Source: Bradyrhizobium nitroreducens
GTDB taxonomy: Bacteria; Pseudomonadota; Alphaproteobacteria; Rhizobiales; Xanthobacteraceae
Assembly (NCBI RefSeq): GCF_002776695.1
Contig: NZ_LFJC01000003.1
Location: 4,276,145-4,340,144 of the forward strand
Direction: 5' to 3'
Length of the DNA: 64,000 bases
Both the position numbers and the translations under genes were made by a program. The notes under the pieces were generated by a model. That model did no database searches, was not told the DNA's origin, and saw nothing but the letters and a program-made list of their open reading frames with translations. The first letter of the stretch is position 1. Each line of letters starts with the position of its first letter. Below are positions 39,766 through 47,996 of the stretch, one piece after another.

Positions 39766-41306
39766 GCGCGCGCCTCCCGGGCCGCCCGCTCGGGCGGCCG
39801 TTCTCCGGCCAGTCGACGCGCCACCAGCGCCGCGACGACCGCCGTCAGCAGCAGCATGGCGTCGATGCCGGCTACCGGCCACGAATGACGATGCGCCACC
39901 GCCTTGAGCAGATGATCTCCCGTCGTCAGGGCGTTGAGCAGAACGGCTGAGGCGGCCAGCACGGCGACGACCATGCATTGGCCGGCCCAGGCCTTGCGGC
40001 CGGCGACCCAGGCGTGCAGCAAGGTGGCCAACCATGCGAGATGAAAGACGATGATCTCGATCGCGATCCGATCTAGGCCGAGGACCGTCACGCCGAGCGG
40101 CAGGACACGATTGGATATCATGTAGCAACAGGTCGCAATCAATATGCCGGTGACGCTCGCGACCGTCACCGCCTCGACGATTCCAGCGCCGGAGCGACCG
40201 AGCCTGCGGTGCCGCTCGCGCCGCGATTCCACCCAGAACAACAGGCCGGTGGCGATCAGCACGCATCCGGCGAGGCCAAGCCCGAAATACAGCCACCGCA
40301 ACGTCCAGTGCCTGAACTGGATGAAATGCAGGCCAGCGATGAAGCGCTGCACCACGGCCGCCGGCTTTTCGGGCTTGCTGGCCGCGAGCAGGTCGCCGCT
40401 GACGCCGTCGATATAGGCGACGGCCGAGATGTTGCCGACGACATCCTCGGAGGCGCGGTTGGCCTGGACATAGACGGTGGCGTCGCCGGGATTGAAGACG
40501 TAGAGATAGTTGGGTTCGCCCTGCCCCCATGATGCCTTTGCCCTGGCGACGATCGCATCGAACGAGATCAGGTCGGCGGCCTGCTTGGCCGGCGGCCGCG
40601 CATAGGAGCCGTAGGCCTCGCGGCCGAACAGGCGCGCATCCTTGCCGTAGACCGCCCAGATGCTGCTGGGAAAGTAGATCGCGAACAGGATCACGAGGCC
40701 CGACAGGCTGATCACGACGTGAAACGGCAGGCCGAGCACGCCCGCGACATTGTGCAGATCGAGCGTGGCACGGCCGACCTTGCGCTCGGGCCGGAACGTG
40801 AAGAAGTCGGCGAAGATCTTGCGGTGGATGACGACGCCCGACACGCACAGCGCCATCATCATCATGCCGCAAAGACCGACGATCCAGTAGCCGACACCGA
40901 ACATTTTCAGGTTCAGTGTGTAGTGGAACGGATAGATGAAGCGGGAGGCGGCCAGCGTGCCCTGATCCGGCAGTTCGGCGCCCGTCGACGGATCGAACAG
41001 GCGCTGGGTGAAGGAGCCGTCGGCATTGCGCCACAGCGCCGTGACGACCGGATTGCGCTCGTTCGGCACCAGCAGCAGCACGGCCGGCGCCTTGGCCGCC
41101 ACGCCCGCCAGGTAGGCCGGGCGCATGGTCTCGTAGGAAAACGCCGCCGGCATGGCCAGCCGCGTCGCCGGCATCATCCAGCGGTCGATCTCCTTGTCGA
41201 ACACCGACAGGGTCCCCATCCAGAAGATCGCGAACAAGAGCGAGCCCAGCACCACGCCCGACCAGGTGTGGAGCCAGTTCATCGATGCGCGGAAGCCTAC
41301 TTGCAT
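39762..41306 (-). CDS. PepSY-associated membrane protein, siderophore-iron utilisation type
   Basis: A 514-residue inner-membrane protein with five or more helices and two PepSY-type periplasmic segments. It begins MQVGFRASMNWLHTWSGVVL, then ATRLAMPAAFSYETMRPAYL. The mid-part has FTFRPERKVGRATLDLHNVA, with the helix VVISLSGLVILFAIYFP. His residues in the helices (LHTWSG, LDLHNVAG, FHVVIS, FHLAWLATLLHAW) fit haem or iron ligation, as in FoxB/FsrB-type ferrisiderophore reductases. It probably reduces iron at the inner membrane after uptake by the TonB receptor. It overlaps the downstream DUF3325 gene by 4 bases. Confidence 0.88.
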   Translation of the reverse strand: MQVGFRASMNWLHTWSGVVLGSLLFAIFWMGTLSVFDKEIDRWMMPATRLAMPAAFSYETMRPAYLAGVAAKAPAVLLLVPNERNPVVTALWRNADGSFTQRLFDPSTGAELPDQGTLAASRFIYPFHYTLNLKMFGVGYWIVGLCGMMMMALCVSGVVIHRKIFADFFTFRPERKVGRATLDLHNVAGVLGLPFHVVISLSGLVILFAIYFPSSIWAVYGKDARLFGREAYGSYARPPAKQAADLISFDAIVARAKASWGQGEPNYLYVFNPGDATVYVQANRASEDVVGNISAVAYIDGVSGDLLAASKPEKPAAVVQRFIAGLHFIQFRHWTLRWLYFGLGLAGCVLIATGLLFWVESRRERHRRLGRSGAGIVEAVTVASVTGILIATCCYMISNRVLPLGVTVLGLDRIAIEIIVFHLAWLATLLHAWVAGRKAWAGQCMVVAVLAASAVLLNALTTGDHLLKAVAHRHSWPVAGIDAMLLLTAVVAALVARRLAGERPPERAAREARA

Positions 41307-41311
41307 GCGCG

Positions 41312-41587
41312 CTACACCGGAGCCCGGGCGAGCAGCAAGACGACCGCGTAGCTCAGCCCCGAGACCGCGCCGAGGCCGAGCGCGACACGCAGCAAAGCGG
41401 GATCGGCGAACGACCAGATGATGACGGCGAGATAGATCACGAACCCGAGCATGGACGTCAATGTGGCGGCTTCGCTGCGCTCCATGCCGCCCGCGGCGAC
41501 GGCGATGCCGGCGAGCGCGGCGATGATCGCCGATGTCCCGACATAGCCGCCGACGATGGCGAGCATGGTTCTGGCGAAGGTCTTCAT
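41312..41587 (-). CDS. DUF3649-like small membrane protein
   Basis: A 91-residue protein starting MKTFARTMLAIVGGYVGTSA, with three membrane helices (AIIAALAGIAVAAGG, LTSMLGFVIYLAVIIWSF, ALGLGAVSGLSYAVVLLLA). DUF3649 proteins are encoded with PepSY and TonB receptors in iron-uptake loci. It sits 32 bases after the receptor gene and 5 bases before the PepSY gene. Function within the system is unknown. Confidence 0.78.
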   Translation of the reverse strand: MKTFARTMLAIVGGYVGTSAIIAALAGIAVAAGGMERSEAATLTSMLGFVIYLAVIIWSFADPALLRVALGLGAVSGLSYAVVLLLARAPV

Positions 41588-41619
41588 GTGTTGCCGGCCT
41601 GCTGCGAATCCCCGCAATG

Positions 41620-43983
41620 TCAAAAGTTGAAAGTGGTCGAGACCAGATAGGTCCGGGGTGCCGCCAGCGTGATCACGCCGCTATAGGCGGAGGCCCAATA
41701 GGCCTTGTTGAAGACGTTCTCGATGCTGCCGCGGACCACGATGGGCTTGCCGTTCCACGGCGAGGTGAAGGTGTAGCGCGCGCCGAGGTCGACCCGGGTC
41801 CATTCCGGAATCGTCAACGTGTTGGCGACGTCGACATATTGCCAGCTGGTATAGACGACGCGCCCGGTGAGGGTGAAATCACGGAGGAAGGGCGTATCCC
41901 ATTCCGCGCCGATATTGGCTGTCACGCCCGGCACGCCGACCGCATCCTTGCCGTTGTTCGAGGCCAGCGCCGCCTGCTCCTGCACGCCATGGATCATGGC
42001 GACGCCGCCGAGCAGCCTGATCGCCGGCGTGACCTCGCCGAACACGTTGAGCTCGATGCCGCGATTGCGCTGGCGTCCGTTGAGCCGCTGCTCCGTTCCG
42101 CCCGGCACGGCAACGGAGATGATGCTCGGCTGCGAGATATCGAACCCGCTCAGGGTCGTGGTGATGCGCCCGGCATCGATCTTGATTCCGGCCTCGATCT
42201 GCTTGGTCTGGCCGGGCGGGAACACCGTCCCGCGGTTCAGGAACGTGCCGCCGACGACGGCCGGCGTTTGCAGACCTTCGATGTAGTTCGCGTAGAGCGA
42301 GATGTGTTCGATCGGCTTGACCACAACGGCGTAGGCCGGCGTCCACACCGAGGTGTCCTGCTCGCCGCGCGAAGAGGACGGGGTGAGGTAGTTCGTCACC
42401 GAGCTTCCCGCGGTCTGGCGCCTCACGCCGACAGTGAACTGAAGCCGCTTGTCCCACATCGACATCGTATCGGAGACGCCGACGCTCCAGAGGTCGACGT
42501 TCGTGGTCTGGTTGCCGGAGACCGTGTTGAAGGTCGGCTGCGCGATGTTGGTCGGTTCGGAGTAGAGATTCCAGTAGATCGCACCCGAGGACGGAGTCAG
42601 AAAGCGCTGGTTGTAGGTCCGGTCGGTGATTGAATAGCCGACATTCACCGCATGATTGACCGGCCCCAGATCGGCATTGATGCGGACGCCAGCTTCACCG
42701 GCGAGCGTTTCGTAGGTTTCCTTCCCCATGCCCGGCGTAGCTCGCAAGCCGCCGAGTTGAAAGGTGGCTGGCGTTGCTGGCGTCGCGGCCAGCACACCTG
42801 GAATGGCGTTGCTGATGATCGGCGAGGGATAAGCGTAGTTGATGTTGCTGTCGTGGTAGCCGAAACCGGCATACGCCGTGATCCAGTCCGTGATGTCGAC
42901 CTCGCCCTTGACGGTCGAGAAGAAGTCGGTCGGATGATAGTAGGCCCAGGGGACCTGAAAGTTCGTTCCGGCCTTGGGCGGCGAGGGGATCGGGGTCGAG
43001 CCGACCGAGAAGAAGCGCTGCGGCGGGTCGAGCACGTCGGCCTGGTAGCCGATGTCGACCGCGGCCCGCACCGTATCGCCGCGATAGTCGAGCCCGAGCG
43101 CGACGTTGCCGAACTCGTCGTTCTGGCGATTCCACGGCGTATTGCCGTTGGAATAGGTGCTGTTGAGGCGGACACCCCATTCCTTGTGCTCACCATAGCG
43201 CCGGCTGACGTCGATCTGCTGGCCGAACTGCGATTTCGACACATAGGTCGCGGTGAGCTGGGTGATGTCGACGTCGGCCGCATGCTTGGTGACCAGATTG
43301 ACGCTGCCGCCGACCGCGCCGGCGCTCGAGGCGCCGGTGCCGCCGACCGTCATGCCGTTGAGCACCGCGCTCGGCCCCTTCAGCACTTCGACACGCTCGA
43401 TGAAATTGGCGCCGGTCGAGTAGTAGGGCGCGATGCCGGAGAGGCCGTTCAGCGCATAGTCGCCGCTGTCGTAATAGAAGCCGCGGATGAAAAGGCCATC
43501 GGCGCCGCCGCCGGCGGCCTGGATGACGCGCACGGAGGGATCGTTGATCAGCACGTCGCGGATGGTTCGCGCCTGCTGGTTCTGGATCAGCTCGGCAGTG
43601 TAGCTGGTCTGGTTGAAGGGCGCGTCCATCACGCCGCGGTTGCCGAGCAGGCCGAGACCGCCGCCGCTCGCGACTTGTCCGCCGGCGTAGGGCGGGGGCA
43701 GCGCTCCGAGCGTGCCGGTGGCCGGCGTCACGTAGGGCACGGGAGCTGCGCGTTGCACGGATTGCGCGGCCTGTCGCTGCTGCGACCGTCCGGACGATGC
43801 TTGCGAGCGGCGGACCACAGGGCGCGGCTTCGATGCAGCAGGCGCTTCCACCGTCACCGCAGGCAGGTTCGTCTGCGCATGCGCCGATCGCGTCGAAGAA
43901 AGAGCGAATGAGAGAGCGATGAAGCTGACAGCTCCGAGAGAAACAGCGCGGACCGAACCGCCCGACGCAAACGCGAATTCCAT
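41620..43983 (-). CDS. TonB-dependent siderophore receptor
   Basis: A 787-residue outer-membrane receptor. The signal peptide (MEFAFASGGSVRAVSLGAVS onward) is cut near SAHAQ, followed by the TonB-box-like LPAVTVEAP and a linker rich in Gln, Arg and Ser. The plug domain has NQQARTIRDVLINDPSVRVI and GLFIRGFYYDSGDYALNGLS, VLKGPSAVLNGM and GGSVNLVTKHA. The 22-strand barrel ends YLVSTTFNF with terminal Phe. The fold matches ferric-siderophore receptors. ATG at 43983 after GGGGTG is preferred over 44004. It leads the iron operon with DUF3649, PepSY and DUF3325 genes. Confidence 0.94.
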   Translation of the reverse strand: MEFAFASGGSVRAVSLGAVSFIALSFALSSTRSAHAQTNLPAVTVEAPAASKPRPVVRRSQASSGRSQQRQAAQSVQRAAPVPYVTPATGTLGALPPPYAGGQVASGGGLGLLGNRGVMDAPFNQTSYTAELIQNQQARTIRDVLINDPSVRVIQAAGGGADGLFIRGFYYDSGDYALNGLSGIAPYYSTGANFIERVEVLKGPSAVLNGMTVGGTGASSAGAVGGSVNLVTKHAADVDITQLTATYVSKSQFGQQIDVSRRYGEHKEWGVRLNSTYSNGNTPWNRQNDEFGNVALGLDYRGDTVRAAVDIGYQADVLDPPQRFFSVGSTPIPSPPKAGTNFQVPWAYYHPTDFFSTVKGEVDITDWITAYAGFGYHDSNINYAYPSPIISNAIPGVLAATPATPATFQLGGLRATPGMGKETYETLAGEAGVRINADLGPVNHAVNVGYSITDRTYNQRFLTPSSGAIYWNLYSEPTNIAQPTFNTVSGNQTTNVDLWSVGVSDTMSMWDKRLQFTVGVRRQTAGSSVTNYLTPSSSRGEQDTSVWTPAYAVVVKPIEHISLYANYIEGLQTPAVVGGTFLNRGTVFPPGQTKQIEAGIKIDAGRITTTLSGFDISQPSIISVAVPGGTEQRLNGRQRNRGIELNVFGEVTPAIRLLGGVAMIHGVQEQAALASNNGKDAVGVPGVTANIGAEWDTPFLRDFTLTGRVVYTSWQYVDVANTLTIPEWTRVDLGARYTFTSPWNGKPIVVRGSIENVFNKAYWASAYSGVITLAAPRTYLVSTTFNF

Positions 43984-44370
43984 AGTGCACCCCAACGCTG
44001 CCAACCGGGCAGCCCCGAGCGCTCACCTAACATGGTCATCTCACGGCGTAGAGCACCTCAAACCTGGAACTTGTCTAAGCTGCGGCTCGCATGCAGCGCC
44101 TATCGTCGCGTGCGAACAGAAGCGGGAAAGACGCGCAACATCGCGCGGAAAGAGATGCAAGAATTCAAGGAAAATCACGCAGCGCCTGCGACGAAAAGAT
44201 GAAGACGCTGCAATTCAAATCGGTTGCCGGGCGCCGGCGATCCGTCCATTCGCATCGCTCGCCAAGCGCAGCGTTGGACGAATTCAGTTCCGACTCGAGA
44301 TGTTCTGGGAGGGCGCGATGCACTGATGCGAAGATCGCCACGCATGACGCAGGGGGCGCCACGCAGCTTC
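43984..44370. other. Intergenic region upstream of TonB receptor
   Basis: About 390 bases between the receptor and the SnoaL-like gene (both minus). Frames on both strands overlap and lack ribosome sites. It carries a candidate Irr-type iron control element at 44064-44078. Nothing else stands out. Confidence 0.5.
44064..44078 (-). promoter_or_regulatory. Candidate Irr-type iron control element
   Basis: On the minus strand TTAGACAAGTTCCAG matches the rhizobial iron control element (TTAGAA-N3-TTCTAA type) at 11 of 15 positions by my reading. It lies about 80-95 bases before the receptor start. Irr controls iron uptake genes in Bradyrhizobium, which fits the location, but the match is degenerate. 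Confidence 0.35.
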
Positions 44371-44736
44371 TCAGCACGCGCAGCTCATCTGCCCGGTTTG
44401 CGGAGCCGGTTCGCACAGCGTGCTGCGGATCTTGCCGTCCGGGCTGAAGCGGAACGAGGCCTGTATGCGCAGCGCACCGGCGACGGAATATTCGAGATGG
44501 ACACCGTGGGGCGCGGGATGGATTTCTTCCAGCCCGAACCCCGCCGACGAGAAGGCGCTGAGCCGCGGCTGCCAATAGGCCTCGATCTCGCTGCGGCCGC
44601 GATAGCGCCGGGCACCGTTGCAGGTGCATTCGAGCTGCGCGTCGTCGGCATAGAGGTCGAGCAGGGCTGCGAGGTCGCCCTTGCGGCAGGCATCCACCCA
44701 GTCGACGATAATTCCCATCTGATCGAAATCGCTCAC
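44371..44736 (-). CDS. SnoaL/NTF2-like protein, GTG start
   Basis: A 121-residue protein of the NTF2-like fold: DWVDACRKGDLAALLDLYAD at the start of the core, GARRYRGRSEIEAYWQPRLS, then LEYSVAGALRIQASFRFSPD, which fits a cone-shaped binding pocket. AGGA stands 9 bases before the GTG at 44736, so that start is preferred over ATG 44718. The C-terminus ends MSCAC. Members act as small-molecule isomerases, hydrolases or ligand binders; no role can be given. No operon partner. Confidence 0.82.
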   Translation of the reverse strand: MSDFDQMGIIVDWVDACRKGDLAALLDLYADDAQLECTCNGARRYRGRSEIEAYWQPRLSAFSSAGFGLEEIHPAPHGVHLEYSVAGALRIQASFRFSPDGKIRSTLCEPAPQTGQMSCAC

Positions 44737-44936
44737 GCTGCAATCCTGTCTGCCGCGGACAATACCGGCCGGGCTTAGAACCACACTCGTGAATATGCGC
44801 TGAATAATAAACCCCGGGCGATACCGGGTTCCATCGACAGACATCTCAAGCGCGGTGCGGCCAGGATTGCTCGTCATGGCGCCGCAGGCACTCTCCGGAA
44901 ACGCGACGCGCTGATCCGGATCATGCCCTGATGCGC

Positions 44937-45689
44937 TCAACTCTGCCGCCGGCCTCTTGCCCACACCGCGAAGGCGATCAGCACGGCGCCCGCGAGCATG
45001 AACCAGGTGACGGCGTATTGCAGATGATCGTCCTTCAGGTGCACGTCGAGCGGCCCCGGGCGCGGAATGCCGTTCTCGGGCGCGGGCTGCTCGAGGTCGA
45101 GATAGAACGGCGCCACCGCGCCCCAGCCGAGCGCGCTGGCGATGGCCGGATGATCGCGCACGAACCAGAGCCGCTTGTCGCGGTTCTCCGCCGGCGTCAG
45201 CCAGCCGGCCGCCTCGGGAAAGCGCAGATAGCCGGTGAGCGCGACCGGCTGCCCGGTGATGAGCTTCCTCACCGCGCGATCCTCGACGCTGCGGTCCTGC
45301 ATCGAGTTCTCGACGAAGCCGGCATCGATCACGACCGTCTCGCCGCTCGGAAGCCGCGCCGGCAGGAACGCCCAGGTGCCGGGGCCTGATGCGTCCTTGC
45401 GCACCGCGGAGCCCGAGGAATAGACCATCGCATCCGGCAGGGCTGCGTAGGTCGCGGTGAAGCTGACGCGGCGGAATTCGTCGCGCGCGGGATTGAGCTC
45501 GGCCCACATGGTCGGCGGCGGCAGCGCGACCGGCGCTGCGGCGAGGCGCTCGGTAAGTGCCGCGACCAGCGCGTGCTTGGCGGTCCGCCGCTGCAATTGC
45601 CAGAAGCCGAGCGCGAGGAAGACGGCCGTCAGGAACAGCGTGAACAGTGCGAAGCCGGCCACGCGAGGCTTGCGTGCAGGCTCTTTCAT
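44937..45689 (-). CDS. surf1: SURF1 family cytochrome oxidase assembly protein
   Basis: A 250-residue protein with an N-terminal helix (VAGFALFTLFLTAVFLALGF) immediately followed by WQLQRRTAKHALVAAL, a large periplasmic domain (PGTWAFLPARLPSGETVVID, TGYLRFPEAAGWLTPAENRD, WFVRDHPAIASALGWG) and a C-terminal helix (YAVTWFMLAGAVLIAFAVWA). SURF1 helps insert haem a into subunit I of cytochrome aa3 oxidase. ATG at 45689 overlaps the DUF983 stop by 4 bases. It is the last gene of the cta cluster; the thrC operon, often close to it in related genomes, is here 8 kb away. Confidence 0.94.
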   Translation of the reverse strand: MKEPARKPRVAGFALFTLFLTAVFLALGFWQLQRRTAKHALVAALTERLAAAPVALPPPTMWAELNPARDEFRRVSFTATYAALPDAMVYSSGSAVRKDASGPGTWAFLPARLPSGETVVIDAGFVENSMQDRSVEDRAVRKLITGQPVALTGYLRFPEAAGWLTPAENRDKRLWFVRDHPAIASALGWGAVAPFYLDLEQPAPENGIPRPGPLDVHLKDDHLQYAVTWFMLAGAVLIAFAVWARGRRQS

Positions 45690-46087
45690 TTCGCGCGGTC
45701 GACCAACCGGCCCGGCGCCGCCTTGTGGTGGAATTGCAGCGCGATCAGGAGCGACTTCATCGCACGCAGCGGCAGGAGCGTGGTGGCCAGGATCAGCGGC
45801 AACCACAGCACCGCATGCAGCCAGTACGGCGGCTGGTATTTGACCTCGACGATCAGCGCGGCCGCGACGACGATGCCGCCGGCCAGCATGATGATGAAGA
45901 TCGCCGGACCGTCGCCGGTGTCGATGAAGGCGTAGTCGAGGCCGCAGCGGTCGCAGGCGGGTGCGAGCGTCAGGAAGCCTGCGTAGAGCTTGCCCTGGCC
46001 GCAGCGCGGGCATCTGCAGGCAAGCCCGCGCAGCGCGCTCTGCAGGACGGTGGTCTCGGGCTCGGGTTTACCGGCGGTGTCGTTCAT
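45686..46087 (-). CDS. DUF983 family membrane protein
   Basis: A 133-residue protein. A rubredoxin-like zinc site is visible as RCPRCGQGKLYAGFLTLAP followed by CDRCGLDYAF, two CxxC pairs, then helices FIIMLAGGIVVAAALIVEV and WLHAVLWLPLILATTLLPL. DUF983 proteins accompany cytochrome oxidase assembly genes in alphaproteobacteria; a role in oxidase biogenesis is likely but unproven. ATG at 46087 is chosen; a GTG at 46105 is possible. It lies between ctaE and surf1. Confidence 0.9.
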   Translation of the reverse strand: MNDTAGKPEPETTVLQSALRGLACRCPRCGQGKLYAGFLTLAPACDRCGLDYAFIDTGDGPAIFIIMLAGGIVVAAALIVEVKYQPPYWLHAVLWLPLILATTLLPLRAMKSLLIALQFHHKAAPGRLVDRAK

Positions 46088-46138
46088 GATGGCGGACTCT
46101 ATCACAGTTTCCGCCGGAGCTCCGGCGGCTGGAAAAGG

Positions 46139-46164
46139 AAAGGGCGGCCCTGCGGCCGCCCTTT
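46139..46164 (-). terminator. Hairpin after ctaE
   Basis: AAAGGGCGGCC / GGCCGCCCTTT, an 11-base stem with a 4-base loop, then TCCTTTTCC on the minus strand. It is 21 bases after the ctaE stop, and a second hairpin (CCGCCGGAGCTCCGGCGG, 46111-46128) follows. It probably attenuates transcription into DUF983 and surf1. Confidence 0.65.
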
Positions 46165-46184
46165 GGGATCATCTGCCTTGCGGC

Positions 46185-47081
46185 TCAGTGCGCGCCGTGG
46201 GCCATGGTCTCGGCGCCGTGTCCCCAGACGTAGATGCAGAGGAACAGGAACAGCCAGACCACGTCGACGAAGTGCCAGTACCAGGCCGCGAACTCGAAGC
46301 CGAGGTGCTGCTTCGGCGTGAAGTGGCCGGCATAGGCACGGAACAGGCAGACCAGCAGGAAGATGGTGCCGACCAGCACGTGGAAACCGTGGAAGCCGGT
46401 CGCCATGAAGAAGGTCGCGCCGTAGACGTTGCCGGCGAAGGAGAACGCCGCGTGGCTGTACTCATAGGCCTGCACGCAGGTGAAGAGCGCGCCCAGCACG
46501 ACGGTGAGGATCAGGCCGTATTTCAGGCCCTGGCGGTCGTTCTCCAGCAGCGCGTGGTGCGCCCAGGTCACGGTGGTGCCTGACGTCAGCAGGATCAGCG
46601 TGTTCAGGAGCGGCAGGTGCCAGGGATCGAAAGTCTCGATGCCCTTCGGCGGCCAGGTGCCGGGGACCGCGCAGGCACCGGCCTGGGTGCCGAGACCGCA
46701 GCCGAACACGGCATCACGGGTGGCGTGGACCGCGTCGGCCGGGAACAGCGCCGCGTTGAAATAGGCCCAGAACCAGGCGACGAAGAACATCACCTCGGAG
46801 GCGATGAACAGGATCATGCCGTAGCGGTGATGCAGCTGCACGACGCGGGTGTGGTCGCCCTTGTACTGGGCTTCCTTGATCACGTCGCCCCACCAGCTCG
46901 CCATGGTGTAGAGCACGCCGACGGTGCCGACGCCGAACACGATCGGCGCGGCCGAGAACATGTGGTGCATCCAGGAGATCGCGCCGACCGCCATGATGAA
47001 GGCCGAGAGCGAACCGACCGCCGGCCACGGAGAGGGATCGACCAGGTGATAGTCGTGATGCTTGGTGTGCGCCGTTGCCAT
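46185..47081 (-). CDS. ctaE: Cytochrome c oxidase subunit III
   Basis: A 298-residue protein with seven membrane helices. It begins MATAHTKHHDYHLVDPSPWP, the typical subunit III start, and contains MILFIASEVMFFVAWFWAYF with the conserved Glu, TVTWAHHALLENDRQGLKYG, TGFHGFHVLVGTIFLLVCLF and FEFAAWYWHFVDVVWLFLFL. It stabilises the aa3 oxidase against turnover inactivation. Located 79 bases after ctaG. Confidence 0.97.
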   Translation of the reverse strand: MATAHTKHHDYHLVDPSPWPAVGSLSAFIMAVGAISWMHHMFSAAPIVFGVGTVGVLYTMASWWGDVIKEAQYKGDHTRVVQLHHRYGMILFIASEVMFFVAWFWAYFNAALFPADAVHATRDAVFGCGLGTQAGACAVPGTWPPKGIETFDPWHLPLLNTLILLTSGTTVTWAHHALLENDRQGLKYGLILTVVLGALFTCVQAYEYSHAAFSFAGNVYGATFFMATGFHGFHVLVGTIFLLVCLFRAYAGHFTPKQHLGFEFAAWYWHFVDVVWLFLFLCIYVWGHGAETMAHGAH

Positions 47082-47160
47082 TTGCGGTCTCTCTCCTCAA
47101 TCCCGTGCCTGTCAGGCACTTATCCCCTTGTTTCCGACCTCCAGAGCGTGAGCTCTGCGG

Positions 47161-47814
47161 TCAGAGATTTCCCTTGCGCTTGTCGCCTTCGCCCGATGCC
47201 AGCGGCTTCACCACGGGATCCTTCACCGGATAGAAGGTGTAGGACAGCGTGATCGTGTTCAGCCCGTCGTTCTCGTGGTCGTCGGCGATCGAGGGATCGA
47301 CGTAGAACACGACCGGCATCTCGCGCTTCTCGCCGGGTGCCATGGTCTGCTCGGTGAAGCAGAAGCAGTTGATCTTCTGGAAGTAGGAGCCGACCGTCAG
47401 CGGCGCGACGTTGTAGGCCGCCTGCGCGGCCGTGGTGCGCGCGGCCTGGTTGGTCACGGTGTAGAACACGGTCACGACCTGGCCGATATTGACCTCGATC
47501 TCGCTCTGCTCCGGCTCGAACTTCCAGGGCAGGCCGGGCGCGACGTTGGAATCGAAGCGCACCGAGATCTTTCGCGCGATCGGCCCGGTGGCTGGCGCCG
47601 AAGTCGCCACCTGCGTCGTGCCGTTGAAGCCGGTGGCGCGGCAGAACCAGTTGTAGAACGGCACGGCCGCGTAGGAAGCACCGACCATCAGCGCGACCAC
47701 GCCGCCGCAGATGGACGCAACCACCGCATCGCGACCCAGGGCGCGGCGCTTGGCCGGCTTGGGATCGGCCGGCTTGGCGCTGACGTGCTGCGATATGGTG
47801 GGCTCGTGATCCAT
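47161..47814 (-). CDS. ctaG: Cytochrome c oxidase assembly protein Cox11/CtaG
   Basis: A 217-residue copper chaperone for the Cu_B site of subunit I. One N-terminal helix (VVASICGGVVALMVGASYAA) is followed by VPFYNWFCRATGFNGTTQV and the copper-binding motif KINCFCFTEQTM. The periplasmic domain has FYTVTNQAARTTAAQAAYNV and VVFYVDPSIADDHEND, ending in TFYPVKDP. ATG at 47814 lies 5 bases after the stop of the small membrane gene. Length is as expected. Confidence 0.95.
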   Translation of the reverse strand: MDHEPTISQHVSAKPADPKPAKRRALGRDAVVASICGGVVALMVGASYAAVPFYNWFCRATGFNGTTQVATSAPATGPIARKISVRFDSNVAPGLPWKFEPEQSEIEVNIGQVVTVFYTVTNQAARTTAAQAAYNVAPLTVGSYFQKINCFCFTEQTMAPGEKREMPVVFYVDPSIADDHENDGLNTITLSYTFYPVKDPVVKPLASGEGDKRKGNL

Positions 47815-47819
47815 GTTTC

Positions 47820-47996
47820 CTACATCGGCCGCACGAGGACCGCGGGTCCCTTGACCATGGTGACGGCAAAGAACAGCACCACGAGCACGCCGAGCGCCAG
47901 AGCGATGGCGATCGAGCGCTGACGACGGCTCTTCTTCTGCGCCTCGGTGAGGACGATTCCGTCTGTCTCGGGTTTGTCGGCCATCGCTGTGATCAT
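47820..47996 (-). CDS. Small single-helix membrane protein in cta operon (CoxF-like)
   Basis: A 58-residue frame, too short for many gene finders: MITAMADKPETDGIVLTEAQ, a basic turn KKSRRQRS, one membrane helix IAIALALGVLVVLFFAVTMV, and KGPAVLVRPM. Its ATG overlaps the ctaB stop by 4 bases and its stop is 5 bases from ctaG, so it is certainly placed within the operon. Small proteins in this position (called CoxF in Bradyrhizobium) probably help oxidase assembly. Function not established. Confidence 0.82.
   Translation of the reverse strand: MITAMADKPETDGIVLTEAQKKSRRQRSIAIALALGVLVVLFFAVTMVKGPAVLVRPM

Noticed and set aside
44895..44925. Short match to the repeat at 28405 (CTGATCCGGATCATGC)
   Set aside because: Only about 16 bases shared; no inverted ends, so not called as a repeat copy.
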